From positions 1-36,482 of the forward strand of contig JAFUZD010000065.1 of NCBI GenBank assembly GCA_017476785.1: a DNA stretch of 36,482 nt, written 5' to 3'. The position numbers and the translations under genes are program-made. The notes beneath the pieces are model-generated. The model made no database searches, was not told where the DNA came from, and saw nothing but the letters and a program-made list of their open reading frames with translations. Shown piece by piece: positions 23,780 through 31,372 of the stretch. This DNA comes from Prevotella sp. GTDB taxonomy: Bacteria > Bacteroidota > Bacteroidia > Bacteroidales > Bacteroidaceae. Position 1 is the first letter of the stretch; every line of letters starts with the position of its first letter.

Positions 23780-25012
23780 TCAGTAATAATCGGGGGTAAT
23801 AGAGAATTCGAGGCTTTCCGTCCCAATGTAGACAATGACGCGCGCCTTGCCATATTGGCCCACCAGCGTCTTTTCATACGTTGAATGGATGTCGTCGCTC
23901 TTCTTCGCCTTGCGCAGCTTGACGCCCAGCGCCGCAAAGTCGTTCAGCACTTCGGTCGTACCTTGCTTCGCCTTCTGACGGGGGAATATCAGATGGTAGG
24001 AATAGGAAGAGTAGGCCGTGCACGTGTCGTCTTTATAGTAGACTTCGGGCCACAGTTCGCCGACGCTGCGTTCGTAGCTATACTGTCCAAAGACGAATCG
24101 CTTCCCCCGATGGCCGCGATAGTCCATACCGTGACTGACGAATGCCAGATAACGCAGTGACGTTATCGTCGTTGATGTCAGACGATACTGACGGTAGAGC
24201 TTGGGCTGCCAGTCGGTGTAGAGCCAGATGAGCGCGGCTGCCCGTTCTTTCGCTACGGGCTGGCTGGCGGCGGGCAGGAATCCCAGCGGATGGTCGAGTA
24301 GTTCCTTGAGCGTGCGCGACCACTTGCTGAGCAGCTGGTCCGACTCGGCGGGCAGCTGGATGTCCTCGGGACCGATAACGGAAGCATCGCAACCGCTGCG
24401 GCGCAGCTCCTGCGCGATGCGGTCGATGATGGTCGCTGTATGGAAGCCCAAGTCGCGCAACCGCACCGTATGGCCTTCAACGGTAAGACTGACGATGTCG
24501 TAGCGGCGCAGACGCAGCGCCATCCGGTGGTATTTGTTCGTGTTATTGTGGTCGTTGAGGTCGAACATCGCAATGCAGAGGACGGGATTCTTCAGGTGGG
24601 TATTGTCCTGCGAGGGAGTCACTGAGAGGTTCACGTTCAGCTGTTCGCCCGAGCTCAGCGTGATGACGCCCTGCTGGGGAAAGCCGTCGCTCTGATCTGC
24701 AAGTCCTATCTGGTCGATGGCATTGATGGCGTTCACCTGCTCGTCGGGATGGTTGAGGTCGGCCTGCAAGCTGACAGACAGCATTACGGGATAGAGCTTT
24801 CCGTTGACAGGCTGCGCCTGCGACAATGCGAAAAATCCCATAATGTAGGGATGGTCCGACGCAAGGAACTCCGTCGCCCCAATCATTTCTGCGCCAGACG
24901 ATGTGACGGTAATCTGCCCCGTATTGCCCAGCCGCGCATTCAGCTCCTTATTCTGCGCGCTCAGCGGGAGGGTGCAGAAGAATAACAGAATGGATAATAA
25001 TAGCTGTTTCAT
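23780..25012 (-). CDS. Exported protein of a three-member tandem family, first member
   Basis: A 410-residue protein, the longest of the family. Signal peptide MKQLLLSILLFFCTLPLSA, then KELNARLGNTGQITV, almost the same as the second member. The middle landmark is RLRRYDIVSLTVEGHTVRLR followed by LGFHTATIIDRIAQEL, and the C-terminal domain has WSRTLKELLDHPLGFLPAA and a closing YEKTLVGQYGKARVIVYIGT. It also carries a Tyr/Ser-rich loop (TAYSSYSYHLIFPR). The first 43 bp inside the mature start are identical in DNA to the second member, a sign of recent duplication or gene conversion. No -7 box is clear upstream, so the operon may be read from the Sel1 gene or use an atypical promoter. Confidence 0.88.
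   Translation of the reverse strand: MKQLLLSILLFFCTLPLSAQNKELNARLGNTGQITVTSSGAEMIGATEFLASDHPYIMGFFALSQAQPVNGKLYPVMLSVSLQADLNHPDEQVNAINAIDQIGLADQSDGFPQQGVITLSSGEQLNVNLSVTPSQDNTHLKNPVLCIAMFDLNDHNNTNKYHRMALRLRRYDIVSLTVEGHTVRLRDLGFHTATIIDRIAQELRRSGCDASVIGPEDIQLPAESDQLLSKWSRTLKELLDHPLGFLPAASQPVAKERAAALIWLYTDWQPKLYRQYRLTSTTITSLRYLAFVSHGMDYRGHRGKRFVFGQYSYERSVGELWPEVYYKDDTCTAYSSYSYHLIFPRQKAKQGTTEVLNDFAALGVKLRKAKKSDDIHSTYEKTLVGQYGKARVIVYIGTESLEFSITPDYY
24906..25012. repeat. Near-identical 5' segment of paralogue 1
   Basis: Partner of 23656-23762: same orientation, identical over 24906-24948 and then diverging gradually towards the start codon. Confidence 0.75.
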
Positions 25013-25080
25013 ATTCGCTATGATGTTGGTTTTTAAGTGTGGCCAGTATGGTCAGTCATCAATTGATGGGTAAAATTACA

Positions 25081-25119
25081 AAATTCTCACGAGAATTCCA
25101 CAAATTCCCGTGAGAATTT
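25081..25119 (-). terminator. Hairpin after the Sel1-repeat gene
   Basis: AAATTCTCACGAGAATT (25081-25097) pairs with 25102-25119 with two mismatches. On the minus strand, 20 bp after the Sel1 stop, it is followed by a T-rich run, so it may end or attenuate transcription before the paralogue operon. Confidence 0.65.
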
Positions 25120-25138
25120 CTTTTTGAGGCCCAGTGAC

Positions 25139-26953
25139 TTAGCGACGCGTACGGCGCAGGTCTTGGGCGGCACTGGTGGTCTCCCACGCGCTGCGCTTGA
25201 TGGAGTAGCCGCTCTGTGCGGCGCGGTCGGCCCACCGTTGCATCGTCCGCTGATACTCGCGTGTCAGGTTCTCACTGGCGCGGTAGGCTTGGTTGCGGAT
25301 GATGCCGCCACGCACCCCGTTGCGGTTGTCGCTCTCGGTGCGGCTGGCCAAGTGCTCTATCTGGTGCTTCACCTTAGCGACATAGCGGTCGTACTCGCGC
25401 TGATAGTCGGCAGCCGTCATTCGGTTGCCGCCAGCGTTCTTACCTACCTGTCCGGCTTTCTCGTCGCTGTTGCGCGCACGGCGTCCCTGCTGCTGGGGCT
25501 TAGGACTGCTGGTGAGACGCTTGAACAGCTGGGCCGACTGCTGGATGCCGCAGGCAATGTTCTCCAGCGAGGCCACGAGCTCGGCCACCTGCTCGTCGTG
25601 AATCTCGCGCTCCATCTGGCGGATGCCCTCCTCTACGCCGGGATAGCCCTGCGACTCGGCGGCAGCATACCACTTGTAGGCTTCGTTATAGTCCTTACGC
25701 ACGGCCAGTCCGTACTGATAGCAGCGGGCGATGGCAAACTGCGAGGGAGCATAGCCCGCATCGGCAGCCGAGCGATAGTAGGGATAGACGTTAGCCGTGG
25801 CCGAGCCGCGGTTGAAGACATTCTTCAGCGAGAAGAGCTTGGCCTGCTCGGCATAGGCGGCATAGTTGTGCATTGCCGGCAGATAGCCTGCGTCGGCCGC
25901 TTGCTTCAGCAGCTTCATTCCCATCAGTGGGTCCTGCTCGCCGTAGGTGCCCTGAAAGAAGCCCGTGCCCAGCTCAAAGATGGCTGGGATATAGCCCGCG
26001 TTGACAGCCTCGCGCAGATAGCGCATCGCGGTGGGTGCGTCGCGGTTGGCAGCGATGGTGAGGATGGCCATCTGGTAGTTGTCGAAGGCCAGCGAGTCGA
26101 GCGTTCCCTCTGCCTGCTGCTGCAGGGCATAGCGCAGGGCATACACCTTAGCATAGTCCTGCGAGCCAGCCTGAATGGCTTCTTCGTAGCAAGCCAGCGC
26201 ATAGGGCAGGTCCTGCGGCACGCCCAGTCCCATCTCTATCATCTCGGCATAGCCACTCGAGCGGCGGCGGTCCAGCTGCTGTGCCTGCTCAAAGTAGACG
26301 AAAGCCGAGTCGAAGTCCTGCTTCTCGCCGTAGCCGCAGTAGTAGTGCAGCCCGATGCTGTAGAGTGCCAGCGCACGCTGCTCGTCGTTGCCTGCCAGCT
26401 CGCCCACGGCCTGCCGGTAGAGGCCGAGCGACATCTGATAGTTACGCAGGCTCTTCACCTTAGTCGAGCGAAACACTTCGCCCATCGTCACGTCTATGAT
26501 GCCTGCTTCCTCGGGGTGCTTGCCCTTTGCCTCGATGGCCTGTTCCACCAGCTTGTCGAGGTCTTTCTGCTTGGCTTTCGGCGCAGCCACCAGCCGGGCA
26601 GCATTGGCCCGCAGTGCCTTCAGATGCTTGCTGTACAGGTCTTCGGGCTTCGGTTTGCCGTGCTTCTCTTCCTGCCGCTGCTGCTTCTCGTCGGCCTTCA
26701 GTTGTTTCTTCTCAGCCTTGCTCATTCCGGCCAGCTGGGTCTTACGTGCCTTCTTGGCTGCCTTCTGCTGCGCCTTCTCAGCTTTCTTGGATAGTTTGGC
26801 ATCCTTCTTCTGCTGCTTCTGGGCAGCCTTCTGAGCGGTTTTCTGCGCTTTCTTCTCCTGCTTGGTCATTGCGCCCAGCAACACGCCCTGTGCGCTGGTG
26901 CCTGCCACTGCCATCACGAGGAAGGCCAGTAGCACTGTCAGTCTCTGTCTCAT
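25139..26953 (-). CDS. Exported Sel1/TPR-like repeat protein with lysine-rich N-terminus
   Basis: A 604-residue protein with a signal peptide (cut near AGTSA). Residues about 30-105 are very rich in Lys, Ala and Gln (repeated KKAEKAQQKAAKKARK-like text), a highly basic helix likely to bind peptidoglycan, nucleic acid or acidic surfaces. Residues about 150-450 carry Sel1-like repeats, for example AMRYLREAVNAGYIPAIFEL, and AYKWYAAAESQGYPG near the end, which build an alpha solenoid for protein contacts. The C-terminal 120 residues are charged and end DLRRTRR. Two ATGs are possible (26962, 26953); an AAGGAGG ten bases before 26953 favours the second. The gene follows the zinc-motif lipoprotein and is probably cotranscribed with it. 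Confidence 0.85.
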   Translation of the reverse strand: MRQRLTVLLAFLVMAVAGTSAQGVLLGAMTKQEKKAQKTAQKAAQKQQKKDAKLSKKAEKAQQKAAKKARKTQLAGMSKAEKKQLKADEKQQRQEEKHGKPKPEDLYSKHLKALRANAARLVAAPKAKQKDLDKLVEQAIEAKGKHPEEAGIIDVTMGEVFRSTKVKSLRNYQMSLGLYRQAVGELAGNDEQRALALYSIGLHYYCGYGEKQDFDSAFVYFEQAQQLDRRRSSGYAEMIEMGLGVPQDLPYALACYEEAIQAGSQDYAKVYALRYALQQQAEGTLDSLAFDNYQMAILTIAANRDAPTAMRYLREAVNAGYIPAIFELGTGFFQGTYGEQDPLMGMKLLKQAADAGYLPAMHNYAAYAEQAKLFSLKNVFNRGSATANVYPYYRSAADAGYAPSQFAIARCYQYGLAVRKDYNEAYKWYAAAESQGYPGVEEGIRQMEREIHDEQVAELVASLENIACGIQQSAQLFKRLTSSPKPQQQGRRARNSDEKAGQVGKNAGGNRMTAADYQREYDRYVAKVKHQIEHLASRTESDNRNGVRGGIIRNQAYRASENLTREYQRTMQRWADRAAQSGYSIKRSAWETTSAAQDLRRTRR

Positions 26954-26975
26954 CGTTCTCATTCCTCCTTATTGT

Positions 26976-28040
26976 TTAGTCAAAGTAGTAATAACGCTTG
27001 TAGCCCACGCCCGGGTCGATGGTGCAGTAGCTCTTGCTGCTCACGCGGTAGCCGCCGCGCTCGCTGTCGGTGTTGCGCGAGGCAGAGCCGACGAGCGACT
27101 TGCTGCTCGTGAAGAGGTAGACGTTGCCGTCGCTCTTGCGCGTACCTTTATACATCGACTTCTCCGACTTCGAGTAGGTGGCACTGCTGCCGCTGCCCGT
27201 CTGGAGTATCACGATGGCCGTCGTGGGGTCATAGGTGTAGGTGCTGCTGCCGCTGTCGCCACCCGAACTGGAGCCACCGCTGCTGCTGCCGCCACCAGAG
27301 CTCTCAATCTGACCCGAGCCGCCGCAGCGGGAGCACTTGCCTGTGCCCTTACAGATGCGGCACGTGGTGCTGAACGTGCTGCTTCCTATGTAGCCCTTGC
27401 CGTCGCACAGCCGGCACTTGCCCGAGCCACTGCACAGCGGACACGTCGCGTAGCTGCTGCTGGAGCTGCCGCCACCGCCGCCGCTCCAACTGCTGTCTTG
27501 GAAGCCGAAGCGTCCCCAGTGCCACACCCAGCGGTTGGCCCACTCGGGCTGGGGGTCGAGCACCTCGCCGCTGGCCGTCATCCACGTGCACACAATGGCC
27601 CCATCGTCGCCGATTTGCTTTAAGCGATAGTAGTCGGGCGGCGTGCCGTCCTCCCATTTGAAGATGTACATATCGTGCGCTTCGTCGTAGGTGTACTCGA
27701 AGGAGCGTACGCGCTGTCCCCATCTGAAGCGGGTGGTAGCATTGAACCACGACTCCATCTCGCTGCTCCCCAACAGGGTTCCGTTCTCGTCGGGTACCAC
27801 CTCGTCCACATAGCTGTAATAGTCGAAGTGGTATTGATAGACGCGCTGGACGGTAAACGTCTCGTCCAGAATGACGAGGTCGATGTCCGGCTTGTATTCC
27901 CTAATCCAGTCATACCGCTCGGTGTCGGTGTCGCCGTTGTCATCGTCATCGTCGCCGCCGCAGGCAGTCAGCGTGAACGTCAGTGCTCCGAGGAGCAACA
28001 GGCTCAGCAGTGAGAGCCATTTCATCGTCTGTTTCATCAT
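26976..28040 (-). CDS. Lipoprotein with a DnaJ-like double zinc motif
   Basis: A 354-residue lipoprotein: lipobox LTAC with cysteine 27, followed by GGDDDDD, an acidic run like the surface-export signal of Bacteroidota lipoproteins. Residues about 40-180 form a Trp/Tyr-rich domain. Then comes a Gly/Ser linker, and at 200-243 two CxxCxGxG pairs: CPLCSGSGKCRLCDGKG (Cys 200, 203, 209, 212) and CRICKGTGKCSRCGGSG (Cys 227, 230, 236, 239). This is the cysteine-rich zinc domain of DnaJ/Hsp40 in a protein without a J domain. A second Gly/Ser linker leads to a C-terminal beta domain (about 270-354). The eight cysteines suggest two zinc sites, unusual in a lipoprotein. Partner or client unknown. Confidence 0.88.
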   Translation of the reverse strand: MMKQTMKWLSLLSLLLLGALTFTLTACGGDDDDDNGDTDTERYDWIREYKPDIDLVILDETFTVQRVYQYHFDYYSYVDEVVPDENGTLLGSSEMESWFNATTRFRWGQRVRSFEYTYDEAHDMYIFKWEDGTPPDYYRLKQIGDDGAIVCTWMTASGEVLDPQPEWANRWVWHWGRFGFQDSSWSGGGGGSSSSSYATCPLCSGSGKCRLCDGKGYIGSSTFSTTCRICKGTGKCSRCGGSGQIESSGGGSSSGGSSSGGDSGSSTYTYDPTTAIVILQTGSGSSATYSKSEKSMYKGTRKSDGNVYLFTSSKSLVGSASRNTDSERGGYRVSSKSYCTIDPGVGYKRYYYFD

Positions 28041-28077
28041 AGCTAATCTGTTGTTTTAATGAGTAATTCTTCGGTTA

Positions 28078-28085
28078 CAAAGATA
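28078..28085 (-). promoter_or_regulatory. -7 box for the zinc-motif lipoprotein operon
   Basis: TATCTTTG on the minus strand, 37 bp upstream of the ATG. A -33 TTTG is not clear at the expected distance. Confidence 0.6.
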
Positions 28086-28371
28086 GTGATTTTCTGCAAA
28101 TTACGAAAACTCACAGAGCGGCAAAATACGACAAAAGGGAAAAATCGAAGACAACAATACCGAAACGCACGACAAGCGGGATAAAAAAGTTAGGACAGCC
28201 TGAGGCGGACGGAGCGCGACAAAGACGAGCGGAGCAAAAAAAGCGAAAAATGTCAATAAGAGGGAAATAAACACACACAAGCCGAAGATTATGACGACAA
28301 GAGGGAACGGCGGAGCCGCGTCGATCATTGCTTTATTGTGGGAAATGGGTGGGCATTCGCAGATTTTTTCG
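28086..28371. other. Purine-rich spacer between divergent operons
   Basis: About 285 bp without a supported gene. From about 28110 to 28290 the plus strand is markedly rich in A and G. The hydrophobic open frame this creates on the other strand has no promoter of its own, would overlap the kinase promoter, and is best read as a by-product of the strand bias. Confidence 0.55.
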
Positions 28372-28379
28372 TATATTTG
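28372..28379 (+). promoter_or_regulatory. -7 box for the two-component operon
   Basis: TATATTTG, 58 bp before the ATG at 28438. It lies inside an upstream extension of the reading frame and so argues against starts before 28438. Confidence 0.6.
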
Positions 28380-28437
28380 CAACGGCAGGACAGGATGCAA
28401 AGCCCGCCACCGACGAATAAAAGACAAAAGCCACAAG

Positions 28438-30459
28438 ATGAAAACAACCTATCGCCTCATAGGACTGGCCGCGGCAATGGCAGCCATAATGGCGGCCTGC
28501 ACCCTGCAGCCAACCGACCGCATAAGGAGCGACAACTTCCGCGAGATGAAGCGCATACAGGACTCGCTGAAGCTGGGACGCACGGACTATGCACAGGAGC
28601 AAATCGGCCGGCGGCTGGCCGAGGCGGCCGACAGCGACTACTACTATCTGTGGATGGGCGTGCGCGCCAAGCTCTACTTCACCACGATGAACGTGGACTC
28701 GTTCTTGCTGTACAACACGCTGATGGGTCAATACCTGCAGCGCACACCCGACAACGGCACCCAGCAGCACCGCGAGCTGCGCACGGAGTGGCTCATCGAG
28801 CGAGGGGCCTACTTCGCCTCGATGGTGGGACAGCTCGACTCGGCCATCGACTACAACCGGCAGGCTCTGCAGACAATGCAGACGCTGCATCCCAACGTGG
28901 AATACAAGATAATGGCACTGACCAACCTTGCCGACATCTACCGACAGAACGGACAGCCCGACCTGAGTGCCGACACCTATCTGCGGGCACTCGAGACGGC
29001 CGACTCGGCACGGCTGGGCGCCGACACCTACATCATCATCTATCAGGGCATCAGCTCGGTGTACAGCGCGATGGGCGACTTCACCGAGAGCCGCCGGTGG
29101 TGGGAACGCACGGCAGAGCTGATTCCGCAGATGACGAAGAACGACCTGTTCCTCTACTACAACAACCGCGGCAACGACTACTACCAGCAGCAACGCTACG
29201 ACGAGGCGCGGCAGTGCTTCGAGACGGTAGACTCGATGCTCAGCGGCGATGAGCAGATGCAGTGGGACCGCATCTTCGCACGCACCAATCTGGCCGACGT
29301 CTACATCCAGCTGGGCGAGGTCGCCAAAGCCCGCCCGCTGACCGAAGAGGCCGAAGCGTTCTTCCGCCGCGTGGGCTTCGGCATCCCACTCTACTACACC
29401 GACACGCAGCAGATGCTGCTCAGCCTGCTCGAAGGGCGCACCGCCGAGGCCTACGCCGCCGCCCGCCAGAGCCACACCCCCGAGGGAATGCTGCCCGAGC
29501 AGCGCGTAATGCGACTGCGCGCCATCAGCCGCATAATGGAGGCCGCCCAAGACTGGCACGGCGCACTGGAGGCCAACAAGCAGCTGACGGCCATCGGCGA
29601 CTCCATACAGCGTGTGAACACGCAGATGCAGCTCAGCGCACGACTGCTGCAATACGAGCACGACAAGCGCATCAGTGCCCAGCAACGGCAGATAGAACGC
29701 CACGAGTGGTCGCTGCGGATGGTGGGAGCCATCCTCATCGCAGCACTGCTGGCACTGGCCCTGCTCCTGCTGCTCTTCCGCGCCAAGCGTCGCCAGCAGC
29801 GGCTACGCGACCTGACCACACGCCAGCGGATGATGGAGCTGCGAATGGAGAATGCGCGCAACCGCATCACACCCCACTTCGTCTACAACGCACTGACCCA
29901 CGAGATGCTGGCCGAGCGCGAGGGGCGCAAGCCCGACCTGACGGCACTGACCTACCTGCTGCGGCGGGGCGTGGAGCAGGCCGACGTGACGGAGACGACG
30001 CTGAAAGAGGAGCTGGACTTCATAGACTACTACGTAGACATAGAAGGCCGGCTGATGGGCGACGACTTCTGCTACGACAAGCGCATTGCCGATGACGTGG
30101 ACACCGAGGCCGTCAAGCTGCCCTCGATGCTCATACAGATATTCGTAGAGAACGCCATCAAGCACGGGCTGCGCCCCGTGCAGCCTGAGCCCGGCCGGCA
30201 GCGGCGGCTCACCGTCAGTGCCAGCCGGCAAGGAGCCGCCACACTGGTGGAGGTGAGCGACAACGGCCGCGGACTGCCTGCCCACCGCGCACCGCAGGAG
30301 CACACGGGAATGCGCATCGTGCGACAGACCATCCAGATGCTCAACGAGCACAACACGGTGCCCATCCGCTTTGGCGTGGAGCCGGCGGCCGACGGCGCAC
30401 AGGGCTGCCGGTCGTGGATGCTGCTGCCCGACGGATATGTACCAAATTACCCCCCCTAA
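28438..30459 (+). CDS. Sensor histidine kinase with TPR sensor and lipobox
   Basis: A 673-residue sensor of the LytS/YehU-type (His_kinase/HATPase) class. N-terminus: a signal peptide ending in a lipobox (IMAAC, cysteine 21). Periplasmic part (about 25-420): TPR-like helical repeats, for example YKIMALTNLADIYRQNGQPD. One membrane helix near 427-448 (Ala/Leu-rich), then a short linker. The phosphoacceptor is His480 in ITPHFVYNAL (usual form NPHFLFN), followed by the ATPase boxes: FVENAIKHGL (N box, about 572) and VSDNGRGLP (G box, about 607). It would phosphorylate the LytTR regulator encoded 12 bp downstream. A lipid-anchored N-terminus plus a membrane helix is noteworthy. The signal sensed is unknown. 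Confidence 0.93.
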   Translation: MKTTYRLIGLAAAMAAIMAACTLQPTDRIRSDNFREMKRIQDSLKLGRTDYAQEQIGRRLAEAADSDYYYLWMGVRAKLYFTTMNVDSFLLYNTLMGQYLQRTPDNGTQQHRELRTEWLIERGAYFASMVGQLDSAIDYNRQALQTMQTLHPNVEYKIMALTNLADIYRQNGQPDLSADTYLRALETADSARLGADTYIIIYQGISSVYSAMGDFTESRRWWERTAELIPQMTKNDLFLYYNNRGNDYYQQQRYDEARQCFETVDSMLSGDEQMQWDRIFARTNLADVYIQLGEVAKARPLTEEAEAFFRRVGFGIPLYYTDTQQMLLSLLEGRTAEAYAAARQSHTPEGMLPEQRVMRLRAISRIMEAAQDWHGALEANKQLTAIGDSIQRVNTQMQLSARLLQYEHDKRISAQQRQIERHEWSLRMVGAILIAALLALALLLLLFRAKRRQQRLRDLTTRQRMMELRMENARNRITPHFVYNALTHEMLAEREGRKPDLTALTYLLRRGVEQADVTETTLKEELDFIDYYVDIEGRLMGDDFCYDKRIADDVDTEAVKLPSMLIQIFVENAIKHGLRPVQPEPGRQRRLTVSASRQGAATLVEVSDNGRGLPAHRAPQEHTGMRIVRQTIQMLNEHNTVPIRFGVEPAADGAQGCRSWMLLPDGYVPNYPP

Positions 30460-30471
30460 AAACGAACGGAA

Positions 30472-31230
30472 ATGAACAGACAGAAACTCATCAGTGCATT
30501 CATCATTGACGACAACCGCGAAGCCATCACGCTGCTGCAGCAGATGCTGGAAAGCCGCTACTCCGTAGACGTGGTGGGAACGGCTACCGATGCCGAGACG
30601 GCGCTCAAGGCGGTGCCGGAGGCGGAGCCCGACCTCATCTTCCTCGACGTGGAACTGCCCACGATGTCGGGGCTCGACTTCCTGACGCTCGTCCGCCCGC
30701 TGGTGAAGCAGGAAATGAAGGTGGTGTTCTATACGGGCTACGACAAGTATATGCTCGAGGCCATACGCCGGCAGGCATTCGACTATCTGCTCAAGCCGGC
30801 CACCGAGCAGGAGCTGAGCCAGATAATGACGCGCTACTACGAAAACAAGCTGGCAGCCATATCGCAGCCCACACTGCGTCCCAACGAGCAGCTGCCCATC
30901 ATCCTCGTGGTGAACGCAATGAACGAGTTCTCGACGCTGCGCGCCAACGACTGCGCCTTCTTCCGCTACAACACCGACCGCAAGCTGTGGGAGGTGCAGT
31001 GCATCGACGGGCGGTCCTACACGCTGCGCCACCGCACCACGGCCGACGTGATACTCAGCTACACGGCCGACTTCATTCAGACGCACAAACGCTACATCGT
31101 GAACATCAACCACATCACGATGATTCTGGACACGACGTGCCACGTAGTGAGCGTGCCACAAGAGCAGAACGAACCGAAAATCAGCAAGAACTTCCGCCGT
31201 CAACTGATGGAGAAGTTCTACAACTTATAG
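30472..31230 (+). CDS. LytTR-family response regulator
   Basis: A 252-residue DNA-binding regulator: receiver domain (about 6-125) with acidic pocket Asp13/Asp14, phosphoacceptor Asp59 (LIFLDVELPTMSG) and the conserved lysine in YLLKPAT; then a LytTR domain (about 150-250) with the typical motifs FFRYNTDRKLWEV, FIQTHKRYIVNINHI and ending SKNFRRQLMEKFY. LytTR proteins bind pairs of short direct repeats upstream of target genes. The kinase gene precedes it by 12 bp. Its target is not evident from the sequence; a hairpin follows the stop immediately. Confidence 0.95.
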   Translation: MNRQKLISAFIIDDNREAITLLQQMLESRYSVDVVGTATDAETALKAVPEAEPDLIFLDVELPTMSGLDFLTLVRPLVKQEMKVVFYTGYDKYMLEAIRRQAFDYLLKPATEQELSQIMTRYYENKLAAISQPTLRPNEQLPIILVVNAMNEFSTLRANDCAFFRYNTDRKLWEVQCIDGRSYTLRHRTTADVILSYTADFIQTHKRYIVNINHITMILDTTCHVVSVPQEQNEPKISKNFRRQLMEKFYNL

Positions 31231-31231
31231 C

Positions 31232-31252
31232 CTTCCGCCGCAACGGCGGAAG
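31232..31252 (+). terminator. Hairpin after the response-regulator gene
   Basis: CTTCCGCCG (31232-31240), loop CAA, and the exact complement 31244-31252, starting two bases after the stop codon. No T-run follows, so it may be a terminator or the first of the hairpin series ahead of the repeat array. Confidence 0.55.
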
Positions 31253-31267
31253 CCTTCCCTGTGTCTT

Positions 31268-31324
31268 CCGAAGCCTGCGAAGTGTTGCTCCCCAAGCCGC
31301 GGAGCATCGCTCCGCAGGCTTCGG
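31268..31324. other. Nested hairpin element
   Basis: CCGAAGCCTGCG (31268-31279) is complementary to 31313-31324. Inside lies a tighter hairpin, GCGGAGC-ATC-GCTCCGC (31299-31315). The two pairings share three bases, so they compete in part. Confidence 0.6.
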
Positions 31325-31334
31325 CGTCTTGCTT

Positions 31335-31367
31335 CTCGGCCTCCGGAGCGATGCTCCGGAGGCCGAG
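31335..31367. other. Perfect 15-bp stem hairpin
   Basis: CTCGGCCTCCGGAGC (31335-31349), loop GAT, and its exact complement 31353-31367. Its apex is the reverse complement of the apex of the preceding hairpin. The CTCCGAG array begins six bases after it. Confidence 0.75.
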
Positions 31368-31372
31368 GAGAA

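Noticed and set aside
25124-26794. A 556-codon open frame opposite the Sel1-repeat gene
   Set aside because: The Sel1 repeats and signal peptide on the minus strand are clear; the opposite frame shows only Leu/Val/Ala-rich text mirroring those codons.
28101-28436. A hydrophobic 111-codon frame on the minus strand ahead of the kinase gene
   Set aside because: It overlaps the kinase promoter, has no promoter box of its own, and its Leu/Phe content follows from the purine bias of the other strand.
28291-28437. A 49-residue N-terminal extension of the histidine kinase
   Set aside because: The -7 box at 28372-28379 lies inside it, and the signal peptide with lipobox begins naturally at the ATG at 28438.
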